In this document: positions 29,862-35,657 of the stretch, one piece after another
How the letters are laid out: each line of letters opens with the position of its first letter
Position numbering within the stretch: the first letter of the stretch is position 1
Assembly: GCA_002501485.1 (NCBI GenBank)
Contig: DLTS01000008.1
Coordinates: forward strand, 1-35,657
Source: Acidimicrobiaceae bacterium UBA7830
GTDB taxonomy: Bacteria > Actinomycetota > Acidimicrobiia > Acidimicrobiales > Ilumatobacteraceae
DNA: 35,657 bases
Reading direction: 5' to 3'
Notes under the pieces: model-generated
The model's database searches: none
Told to the model about the DNA's origin: nothing
The model's input: the letters and a program-made list of their open reading frames with translations, nothing else
Translations under genes and position numbers: made by a program

Positions 29862-30575
29862 GTGTTCGAGCGAGACCGACGACTCTTATTGCGATGGGTA
29901 CTACTCGCAACAAGCGTGTTCGTTGCAGTGCATTCACCGACTGCCACTGCTCAAGATATGGATAGCGAGTCTGATGGTGGAGCCGTCGTCGTGAATAAAA
30001 CCGAGACGGTGGCGTCGCTTCCGTTAGTTGAGGTGCCTGTTGGGTGCGAGCCGTGGCATCTTGCGGATGTGGTCTTCGTCGGAACAGTCGCTGCTCGAGA
30101 TGCAAAAACCGTTCGTTTCGCCATGATCACGATTCGATCAGGTGATGCCTCTTTGGTGACTGAGGTTGGCACCATCGACATCCGCTTTGGGTATGACGCG
30201 CAATACGTGAACGAGGGCGAGACCTATCTGGTTGGTGCCTATCAGCATCCAGACCTTGGGATTTTGTCATCGAAGTTGACAGAGTCCCCTGTCGATTTTG
30301 CAGGCGATGAGATCGTCGGAGTTTCAGAAAACGATGTTGTCTGCCCTGAGCCTGAGGACCCGATCATGACATTGAATGTCGATGGAACATCGGTCGACTT
30401 TTCGATCATCGATCCAATGTTGTCTGAGCGATCAAATATTGCGGCTGCGCTCTTGGTTCCGTTCACGATTGTGATGGGGGTGATCTTCTTGCTGGCGATG
30501 TTGAGGCTCTCGTCACAAAGTTTGTTTGCAAGTTTGAGGGATTTACGTCGCCCAGAGCGTCGTCGACCCGGCTAA
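29862..30575 (+). CDS. Unknown exported protein with C-terminal membrane anchor
   Basis: A 237-residue protein. Residues 1-31 form a Sec signal peptide: a basic MFERDRRLLLRW start, a hydrophobic core VLLATSVFVAVH, and a likely cleavage after ATA or TAQ. The extracytoplasmic region (about 32-190) begins with an acidic stretch and has two cysteines (in VGCEPWHLADVVFVGTV and VVCPEPEDP) that could form a disulfide. WHLADVVFVGTV, then TIDIRFG and GETYLVGAYQ, suggest a beta-rich fold similar to tissue-inhibitor/NTR-like surface proteins, which I do not claim. A transmembrane helix lies at about 193-215 (AAALLVPFTIVMGVIFLLAML), followed by a basic cytoplasmic tail RDLRRPERRRPG. The function is unknown. 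It is convergent with rpe, 18 nt from its stop. Confidence 0.75.
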   Translation: MFERDRRLLLRWVLLATSVFVAVHSPTATAQDMDSESDGGAVVVNKTETVASLPLVEVPVGCEPWHLADVVFVGTVAARDAKTVRFAMITIRSGDASLVTEVGTIDIRFGYDAQYVNEGETYLVGAYQHPDLGILSSKLTESPVDFAGDEIVGVSENDVVCPEPEDPIMTLNVDGTSVDFSIIDPMLSERSNIAAALLVPFTIVMGVIFLLAMLRLSSQSLFASLRDLRRPERRRPG

Positions 30576-30593
30576 CCAGAGTGTGTCCGCGTA

Positions 30594-31277
30594 CTAACTA
30601 GCTGCTGCGTTTGCGAGTGCGCGCAACTCTGAAACGGCAGCGGTTAGCCCATCTGGATGCCGGTAGAGAGCGGTTCCAGCGATGAGAACGTTTGCTCCCG
30701 CCGCCGCAGCACCAGCAATTGTCGTGGGGCCGATGCCCCCATCAACTTCGAGGTGAATCTCGTCTCCACGGCCAGAATCTTCAATCATCTGTCTGACTTC
30801 GCGAATTTTTGGTTCCATGGTTGCGATGTACTTTTGGCCGCCGAATCCTGGGTTTACCGTCATCACCAACACGAGATCAACGAGGCCAAGCACGTGCTCC
30901 ACGGCGGCGGCTGGTGTCGCTGGGTTGAGCGCAACGGCTGCGGTAGCCCCAAGGTCGTTGATGTGGGCGAGGGTGCGGTGGAGATGCGAACATGCCTCTG
31001 CATGAACAATGAGTCGTGAGCAACCGGCCTCGACATACCGGTTGGCAAGTTCGTCCGGGTTCAGCACCATCAAATGGGCTTCGAACGGTACCGACGTATG
31101 GGCCCGTGCCGATGCGATGACATCTGGCCCAAAGGTGAGATTCGGCACGAATTGACCGTCCATGACATCCCACTGAATGAGATCAACGCCAGCCTGATCG
31201 AGTGCCGCAACTTCCTCACCGAGGCGCGAAAAATCTGCCGGGAGAACTGACGGTGAGATGAGTATCGGGCGTGCCAC
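30594..31277 (-). CDS. rpe: Ribulose-phosphate 3-epimerase
   Basis: Interconverts ribulose 5-phosphate and xylulose 5-phosphate in the pentose phosphate pathway. The 227-residue TIM barrel shows ISPSVLPADFSRLGEEV, the metal-site WDVMDGQFVPNLTFGP, FEAHLMVLNPD, IVHAEA, the NPGFGGQKYI loop, LEVDGGIGPTTI (catalytic Asp) and the phosphate-binding AGTALYRHPDG. The start is GTG at 31275-31277 (MARPILISPS). TAGGGT lies 7 nt upstream with no ribosome site. It is divergent from the RNA methyltransferase gene, with 45 nt between the two start codons. Confidence 0.96.
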   Translation of the reverse strand: MARPILISPSVLPADFSRLGEEVAALDQAGVDLIQWDVMDGQFVPNLTFGPDVIASARAHTSVPFEAHLMVLNPDELANRYVEAGCSRLIVHAEACSHLHRTLAHINDLGATAAVALNPATPAAAVEHVLGLVDLVLVMTVNPGFGGQKYIATMEPKIREVRQMIEDSGRGDEIHLEVDGGIGPTTIAGAAAAGANVLIAGTALYRHPDGLTAAVSELRALANAAAS

Positions 31278-31284
31278 GCACTGA

Positions 31285-31316
31285 ACCCTAGTTGGGAGAT
31301 CGCGCTCACCTACGTT
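31285..31316. promoter_or_regulatory. Divergent -10 elements of rpe and the RNA methyltransferase gene
   Basis: On the minus strand TAGGGT (31285-31290) lies 7 nt from the rpe GTG. On the plus strand TACGTT (31311-31316) lies 6 nt from the ATG at 31323. The two elements are 20 nt apart. Neither gene has a ribosome site. Both transcripts are probably leaderless, and the promoters must overlap. Confidence 0.4.
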
Positions 31317-31322
31317 GTGAGA

Positions 31323-32543
31323 ATGCCCGATGACTCGCCGAAGCTACATTCCGGGGTTCCGATCGAGCGCGTCGTTGCAGGTGGTGAGGGCCTCGGTCGA
31401 CTTTCAGATGGACGCGTCGTGTTTGTGAGAGGAGGCATTCCAGGTGATCTCGCAACGATTGAGGTGGTGGATGAACGGCGTGACTGGGCGCGAGCCGTTA
31501 TCACGAGCGTCGAGGCCGGATCGACGAAACGGGGCTCACCGACATGTCCCGCTCGCGGTGCTGGTTGTGGGGGGTGTGACTGGGCAGAAATTCTTCCTCA
31601 ACACCATCTCGAACTTAAAGCAGGCATTGTCGTCGAGGCGCTTCGTCGAACGGCGAAAATGGACCGCAAACCAGAGATCGGCGCGTCGGTGGCTCGCAAC
31701 AATTACCGCTCCAGTGTTCGGGTCATCGGAACCGCAGATCATCGGGCGGGGTTTCGAAGGGCTGCCGAAGATACGAGTGTTCCGGCGGATCGCTGCGAGA
31801 TAGCGGTTCCGGTGCTTGCTGAAATGATCGAATCGATCACGGTCGACCCCGGTCTTGAAGTCACTCTTCGGGCGTCGGTTGCGACCGGAGAGGTCACAGC
31901 ACGATGGGATGATCGACTTGGCAACGTCGATGGGCTCCCCGCAAGTGTGCACATCGGTCCTGACGCTTCACTGATCGAGCAGGTTGCCGGCGTTGATCTT
32001 GTGGTAAGTGCTGGATCGTTCTTTCAGAGTGGCCCGCAAGCCGCCGACCTCCTTGTGGATGCAGTATCTCGCCATGCCCCAGAACTCGCCTCAGCGAGAG
32101 CGGTTGTCGATGCATACGGCGGCATCGGCCTGTTCGCAGCAACTGCAGTGCCATCCGAAGTCGATGTGTGGGTCGTTGAAACCTCGCGTGCTGCGCTCGC
32201 CGATGCACGTATTAATTTGGACGGACGCGAAGGTCGCTCTGAATTTGCGCAGGGCGAGTTCGGGCGGTGGCGTCCGGTGCGTGGCGACCTTAGGCCCGAG
32301 GTGGTGATTGCTGATCCGGCCCGCTCGGGTCTGGGACGACCGGGCGTCTCGGCGGTCGTGAGAGCTCAACCGGAAGTGTTGGTATTGGTGAGTTGTGACC
32401 CGGTTTCGTTCGCCCGAGACGCTGCATTGCTGGAAAAAGAGGGTTTCCGATTGGAACGTTGTGAGGCGCTTGACCTGTTCCCCGGCACCCATCATGTCGA
32501 AGTTGTCTCGAGGTTCGTTCGCACTGGCACACTGGCACCGTGA
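31323..32543 (+). CDS. TrmA/RlmD-family RNA (uracil-C5)-methyltransferase
   Basis: A SAM-dependent enzyme that makes m5U in rRNA or tRNA. The 406-residue product has an N-terminal TRAM-like domain (about 8-60: VPIERVVAGGEGLGRLSDGRVVFVRGGIPGD). A probable iron-sulfur cluster binding segment CPARGAGCGGCDWAE follows, then the methylase domain with FFQSGPQAADLLVDAV, motif I VVDAYGGIGLFAATA, VIADPARSGLG and the catalytic cysteine in VLVSCDP, followed by HHVEVVSRF. The ATG at 31323 is preferred over a GTG two codons earlier because the -10 TACGTT then sits 6 nt upstream. The exact target (747, 1939 or tRNA 54) cannot be set from sequence. The stop overlaps the psuG start by 4 nt (GTGA), suggesting co-expression. 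Confidence 0.9.
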   Translation: MPDDSPKLHSGVPIERVVAGGEGLGRLSDGRVVFVRGGIPGDLATIEVVDERRDWARAVITSVEAGSTKRGSPTCPARGAGCGGCDWAEILPQHHLELKAGIVVEALRRTAKMDRKPEIGASVARNNYRSSVRVIGTADHRAGFRRAAEDTSVPADRCEIAVPVLAEMIESITVDPGLEVTLRASVATGEVTARWDDRLGNVDGLPASVHIGPDASLIEQVAGVDLVVSAGSFFQSGPQAADLLVDAVSRHAPELASARAVVDAYGGIGLFAATAVPSEVDVWVVETSRAALADARINLDGREGRSEFAQGEFGRWRPVRGDLRPEVVIADPARSGLGRPGVSAVVRAQPEVLVLVSCDPVSFARDAALLEKEGFRLERCEALDLFPGTHHVEVVSRFVRTGTLAP

Positions 32544-33466
32544 ATCCGCAGGTAGCCAAGATGTTTGATGTCCGTGTGAGCGATGAAGTTGCGACCGCTC
32601 TCGCGGAAGGCCGAGCAGTTGTTGCGATGGAGTCAACAATCTTCTCTCACCTGGGCCTACCTTCTCCCTCCAACGAAGAAGCGTTGAGTCGGTGTGAACG
32701 AGCGGTTCGAGCGGTTGGGGCAGTCCCTGCAGTGACCGCAGTATTCAACGGTGCTGCTCATGTCGGGACTTCACAGATCGACCGCGAGAGGGTTTGCGGA
32801 CCGGCAAAGAAGATGGCGGAGAGAGATATCCCGGTTGCCATCGCCCAAGGGTGGAACTACGGGGCGACGACCGTGTCGGCGGCGCTCACGCTTGCCGAAC
32901 ACGCAGGAATTCGCGTTTTTGCCACTGGAGGAATTGGTGGAGTGCACCGAGGGTCTGAACTTACCGGGGATATCAGCGCAGACCTCGAGGCCATTGCTCG
33001 TCGCGCCGTTGTCACGGTGTCAGCAGGAGCGAAAGCGTTTCTCGATCTCGCCCGAACACTTGAGTATCTCGAAACTGCGGGAGTGCCTGTCTTGGGTTGG
33101 CAGACCGATGAATTCCCTGCCTTCTACACAAGAACGTCAGGTCTCAACGTTCCGCATCGGGTGGAGACGGCTGAGGTTGTGGCTGCTGCATTCCACAACC
33201 GAACCAGGGCCGACCAAGGGGTGTTGCTCGCAGTCCCGATTCCTGAAGCTGATTCGCTTGATGCTGAGCGGCTTGATGCTGCGCTTGCTTCAGCGTTAGA
33301 GGAATGCGAGGCGCAAGGGATTCGCGGCGCTGCGATCACCCCATTTGTGCTTGAGCGAATTGCGGCTGGAACCGACGGTGACAGCCTCCCGGCCAACCTC
33401 GCGCTCGCTGAGCACAACGCTGAGGTTGCTGCGCAGGTCGCGGTCGCGATCGCTCAAGTCTGCTGA
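32540..33466 (+). CDS. psuG: Pseudouridine-5'-phosphate glycosidase
   Basis: Splits pseudouridine 5'-phosphate into uracil and ribose 5-phosphate (C-C glycosidic cleavage). The 308-residue protein has the catalytic E31 in AMESTIFSHLGLP, the lysine pair at 90-91 (GPAKKMAE), GATTVSAALTLAEHAGIRVFATGGIGGVHRG, D144, the Schiff-base lysine K165 in TVSAGAKAFLDLARTLEYLET and the C-terminal LPANLALAEHNAEVAA. The GTG start overlaps the methyltransferase stop; an ATG at 32561 is an alternative, giving a protein seven residues shorter. No pseudouridine kinase (PsuK/PfkB type) gene lies in the window, so the source of its substrate is unclear. Confidence 0.93.
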   Translation: MNPQVAKMFDVRVSDEVATALAEGRAVVAMESTIFSHLGLPSPSNEEALSRCERAVRAVGAVPAVTAVFNGAAHVGTSQIDRERVCGPAKKMAERDIPVAIAQGWNYGATTVSAALTLAEHAGIRVFATGGIGGVHRGSELTGDISADLEAIARRAVVTVSAGAKAFLDLARTLEYLETAGVPVLGWQTDEFPAFYTRTSGLNVPHRVETAEVVAAAFHNRTRADQGVLLAVPIPEADSLDAERLDAALASALEECEAQGIRGAAITPFVLERIAAGTDGDSLPANLALAEHNAEVAAQVAVAIAQVC

Positions 33467-33536
33467 ACATCTCCGGCGTTGGCATGCGTGCTCTCATTCG
33501 CTGAAGCGAGGCTGAGTCTGCGATCATCAAAGGCGT

Positions 33537-34208
33537 ATGAGCACCGGTGTTGACCTCTTCCTCTCAGACTCAATTCTCCCTGACGATGCTGAACTTACGC
33601 CGCTTCACGAGCGCGAATATCGAGTGAGGTCGTACCGTCTGAGTCCAGATCGTGTGCTGATACGGGGCGCCGTTCGCGATCAGAAACCACCAGGGCTCTA
33701 CATTTCCCACGACCCTGATCCCATCACGGTCCATCACATGGTGGTTGATCTCGAGGTCTCGTTTCCGAGTCTCGAGATTGAGCGCGCAGAGGTGACCTTC
33801 AATACGTTCCCCCATACAACGTGCTCAGTGATCACCGACCACTACAAGAAACTTGAGGGCCTCTCAATTGCGAGGGGGTTCTCTAATAAAGTGCGCGAAC
33901 TATTTGGCGGGCCACGAGGCTGCACCCACACCACTGCTTTGCTTCTTGCCATGGGTCCAGTAGCGGTGCAGTGTTCATGGTCGATGCGAACATTCGAGAT
34001 TCCTGATTCTGACGAACCCGAACTGAAGTTGGGTTTCAACCGAGAGCCCGATGATGACTCGTGGAAGATGAACACGAATACCTGTCATGAATGGGCAGAA
34101 GATGGTCCGGCATATGCGAGAGCTGCATCCGGCCTGTCGTGGGGTGTGCCAGTGTTTATGCGTGACCGTGCAGAGAAGTTTGGAATTGAGGTGGGGGATC
34201 CGCAGTGA
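33537..34208 (+). CDS. DUF2889 family protein
   Basis: A 223-residue protein. LHEREYRVRSYRLSPDRVLIRGAVRDQKPPG, then VHHMVVDLEVSFPSLEIERAEVTFNTFPHTTC, LEGLSIARGFSNKVRELFGGPRGCTHTTALLLAM, with later WKMNTNTCHEWAEDGP, follow the pattern of DUF2889 (conserved RGCTH and two cysteines in the C-terminal part). No catalytic function is known for the family; members often occur near acyl-CoA and aromatic metabolism genes. No signal peptide or membrane helix. The stop overlaps the PatB-like gene (GTGA at 34205-34208). The ATG at 33537 has no clear ribosome site. Confidence 0.82.
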   Translation: MSTGVDLFLSDSILPDDAELTPLHEREYRVRSYRLSPDRVLIRGAVRDQKPPGLYISHDPDPITVHHMVVDLEVSFPSLEIERAEVTFNTFPHTTCSVITDHYKKLEGLSIARGFSNKVRELFGGPRGCTHTTALLLAMGPVAVQCSWSMRTFEIPDSDEPELKLGFNREPDDDSWKMNTNTCHEWAEDGPAYARAASGLSWGVPVFMRDRAEKFGIEVGDPQ

Positions 34209-35341
34209 CTGGTCATGATCCATTTGGCTTGCGATCGCTGACGGTTGACCAACTTCGGTCAACTCCGGGAGTGAAGTGGCAGCAGCATCCTGACCGGCTT
34301 GCGGCATGGGTCGCCGACATGGATTTTCCTATGGCACCGGCGATTACTGATCGCCTGCAGTCAATTATCGATCGCGGAATGGCGGGGTATCAGCAGTGGG
34401 GTACCGGTGCGTCGCCAGCTGGTCGTGTCTTCGTCGATCGGATGGCCTCAAAATACGGGTGGAGTATCGACGTAGACCGGGTGCACGACCTGGCTGACGT
34501 GCTGCAGGGCGTTCGGCTCGCTATCGGCATGCTCACTGAGCCCGGCGATGCAATCGCATTGCACACCCCGGCATATCATCCGTTTTTGCAGTCGTTGGCC
34601 GACATGGATCGACGACTTGTTCATGCACCCTTCGATGTTGATGAACTGCGAACGGTGATTGCGTTGGAGAAGCCGGTGGCACTGTTGTTGTGTCATCCAC
34701 AAAATCCGACCGGCCACGTGTTTGATCGCCAGCAGCTCGAGGCGATTGCGGAGATTGTTGAAGAATTCGATCTCATCGTCATCTCTGATGAAATCCACTC
34801 AGATCTCGTCTACGGGCCAAAGACCCACATTCCATTCGCATCGTTGAGCCCGGCAGTCGAGTCTCGAACCATCACAGTGACGTCGACATCGAAGGCGTTC
34901 AATTTGGCTAGTCTCCGCTGGGCGGTGATGCATGTCGGCATCGAGCGCTTCGACGTCATGGTTCGGAGTTATCCGAGGCATTGGTTTGGCTCGCCAAACC
35001 TGTTCGGGGTGGAGGCGGCGGTTGCGGCGTGGACCGGCGGTGATGAGTGGCTGGCAGCGGTGATGGATGTACTCGACGAGAACCGACACCGGTTGGCTGA
35101 GTTGGTTGAGGCGTATTTGCCAGGAGTCAAATATCAGATTCCGAGTGCGACCTATCTCGCATGGATCGATTGTTCGGTGCTTGGCGAAGGTGACGGCCCG
35201 TTCGAACTCTTTCAGTCCCGCGGGGTTGAACTGAGCCCAGGTATGCAATTCGGGGCAAACGGTTCGGGTCATGTTCGCCTCAATTTTGCGACGAGCCCTG
35301 CAGTGGTTGAGCAAATCGTCGCAACGATGGCAAGCACCTGA
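34205..35341 (+). CDS. PLP-dependent C-S lyase/aminotransferase, PatB/MalY type
   Basis: A fold-type I PLP enzyme of 378 residues, resembling cystathionine beta-lyases of the PatB/MalY group. WVADMDFPMAPAITDRL, AGYQQWG, TPAYHPFLQ, LLCHPQNPTGHVFDRQQL, the PLP aspartate in VISDEIHSDLVY, and the Schiff-base lysine in VTSTSKAFNLASLRWA fit that group; RLNFATS near the end is the carboxylate-binding arginine region. Expected reaction: release of ammonia, pyruvate and a thiol or homocysteine from cysteine-S-conjugates or cystathionine. The GTG start is coupled to the DUF2889 gene. The substrate cannot be fixed, and a true aminotransferase cannot be excluded. Confidence 0.88.
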   Translation: MTGHDPFGLRSLTVDQLRSTPGVKWQQHPDRLAAWVADMDFPMAPAITDRLQSIIDRGMAGYQQWGTGASPAGRVFVDRMASKYGWSIDVDRVHDLADVLQGVRLAIGMLTEPGDAIALHTPAYHPFLQSLADMDRRLVHAPFDVDELRTVIALEKPVALLLCHPQNPTGHVFDRQQLEAIAEIVEEFDLIVISDEIHSDLVYGPKTHIPFASLSPAVESRTITVTSTSKAFNLASLRWAVMHVGIERFDVMVRSYPRHWFGSPNLFGVEAAVAAWTGGDEWLAAVMDVLDENRHRLAELVEAYLPGVKYQIPSATYLAWIDCSVLGEGDGPFELFQSRGVELSPGMQFGANGSGHVRLNFATSPAVVEQIVATMAST

Positions 35342-35360
35342 GCTGCTTGACTGCGCCACC

Positions 35361-35390
35361 GATTTGCACCGGAATGCAGATCTGCAAATC
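35361..35390. repeat. Nested inverted repeats after the PatB-like gene
   Basis: GATTTGCA (35361-35368) pairs with TGCAAATC (35383-35390), and the region between and overlapping contains the perfect 12-bp palindrome TGCAGATCTGCA (35375-35386). The two foldings are alternatives. No T-run follows, so this is a terminator candidate only in a loose sense. Confidence 0.45.
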
Positions 35391-35442
35391 TGAAAGACAT
35401 CAAGTGAGGCCGTTTTGACCTAACTAAATCTGTATAGGGATG

Positions 35443-35457
35443 TGGTGCGGCGCACCA
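35443..35457. repeat. 15-bp near-perfect palindrome, operator-like
   Basis: TGGTGCGGCGCACCA: 7-bp arms around one central base. The size and symmetry suit a dimeric repressor site. No gene in the window clearly starts just downstream on either strand, so its target is unclear. Confidence 0.45.
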
Positions 35458-35518
35458 GGTTGGTCTTCACGGCCTTCCCAGAGTGTTTGCGATCGTTTAC
35501 TCCTGCGCCGAACGACAC

Positions 35519-35535
35519 ACTTCTCGTGAAGAAGT
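35519..35535. repeat. Short inverted repeat upstream of tRNA-Lys region
   Basis: ACTTCT (35519-35524) pairs with AGAAGT (35530-35535) over a 5-nt loop. It lies between the PatB-like gene and the tRNA. It may be chance; listed because three such repeats occur in the 267-nt gap. Confidence 0.3.
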
Positions 35536-35608
35536 TGTCATCGAATGGTCCGCCCGCGATGTGCGGTGTGACGTGTTGTGAATCCCTGGCCCTATGTCCA
35601 TTCCCTAG

Positions 35609-35657
35609 TCCGCCCCCTGGGATTCGAACCCAGAACCAATGGATTAAGAGTCCACTG
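35609..35657 (-). tRNA. tRNA-Lys (anticodon CUU), 3' part
   Basis: The minus strand reads the anticodon stem-loop GTGGA-CTCTTAA-TCCAT, with anticodon CTT reading AAG. A 5-nt variable loop follows, then the T arm CTGGG-TTCGAAT-CCCAG and the acceptor 3' strand GGGGCGG plus discriminator A at 35609. No encoded CCA follows (the next bases are CTA), so CCA must be added post-transcriptionally. The D arm and 5' half are beyond the window edge. Confidence 0.93.

Noticed and set aside
35415..35438. Promoter-like TTGACC with TATAGG
   Set aside because: The 12-nt spacer is too short for a standard sigma-70-type promoter.
35440..35529. 29-codon frame beginning MWCGAPGWSS, possible leader peptide
   Set aside because: No ribosome site, contains the palindrome at its start, no downstream gene in the window for it to control, and no known leader motif recognised.
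1..35657. CRISPR arrays, IS elements, rRNA genes
   Set aside because: No regularly spaced repeats, no transposase-like frame with terminal inverted repeats, and no rRNA-like stretch were seen.

Overview
The window reads as a core chromosomal segment of an actinobacterium, most likely of the class Acidimicrobiia (placement is inference). Supporting signs are the mazG/eno/divIC-type cluster, a SepIVA-like coiled-coil gene after coaD, the DUF177-rpmF-plsX-acpP-rnc-mutM-smc-ftsY order, and a KH-domain gene (khpA) between rpsP and rimM. Composition is moderately GC-rich. Many starts lack a Shine-Dalgarno sequence but carry a TANNNT hexamer 6-10 nt upstream, which suggests frequent leaderless mRNAs.

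Layout. 1-6559 is a minus-strand block: an edge fragment that may be DivIC/FtsB, then enolase, MazG, a parvulin-type lipoprotein, GTP-dependent PEP carboxykinase, a cold-shock-like protein and L28. 6750-19248 is mainly plus strand: recG, rsmD, coaD, sepIVA-like, DUF177, rpmF (L32), plsX, acpP, rnc, mutM, smc and ftsY, with one small minus-strand zinc-ribbon gene. 19249-25546 is an accessory cassette between the two SRP GTPase genes ftsY and ffh. It holds a divergent TetR regulator with a perfect 17-bp palindrome and a tightly packed operon: type I sulfatase, metallo-beta-lactamase-fold hydrolase, haloalkane-dehalogenase-family hydrolase, an unknown protein with a suspected compensated frameshift, and a tandem ABM/DUF1330-like protein. 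25547-29264 is ffh-rpsP-khpA-rimM-trmD-rplS. rplS is followed by a decayed yraN (one frameshift, one stop) where lepB/rnhB/yraN are often found. 29696-35341 holds a 36-residue membrane protein, a secreted single-pass membrane protein, rpe, a TrmA/RlmD-type RNA methyltransferase, psuG, a DUF2889 protein and a PatB/MalY-type C-S lyase. The window ends inside a minus-strand tRNA-Lys(CUU).

How it works together. Most genes serve translation and its quality control (L28, L32, S16, L19, RimM, TrmD, RsmD, RNase III, KhpA, SRP and its receptor), fatty-acid and phospholipid initiation (PlsX, ACP), chromosome maintenance (RecG, MutM, SMC) and central carbon metabolism (Eno, PckG, Rpe). The ftsY-ffh cassette is the best candidate for an undescribed system. 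It looks like a TetR-controlled catabolic operon joining sulfate-ester hydrolysis with carbon-halogen hydrolysis, so a substrate carrying both groups is an attractive but unproven hypothesis.
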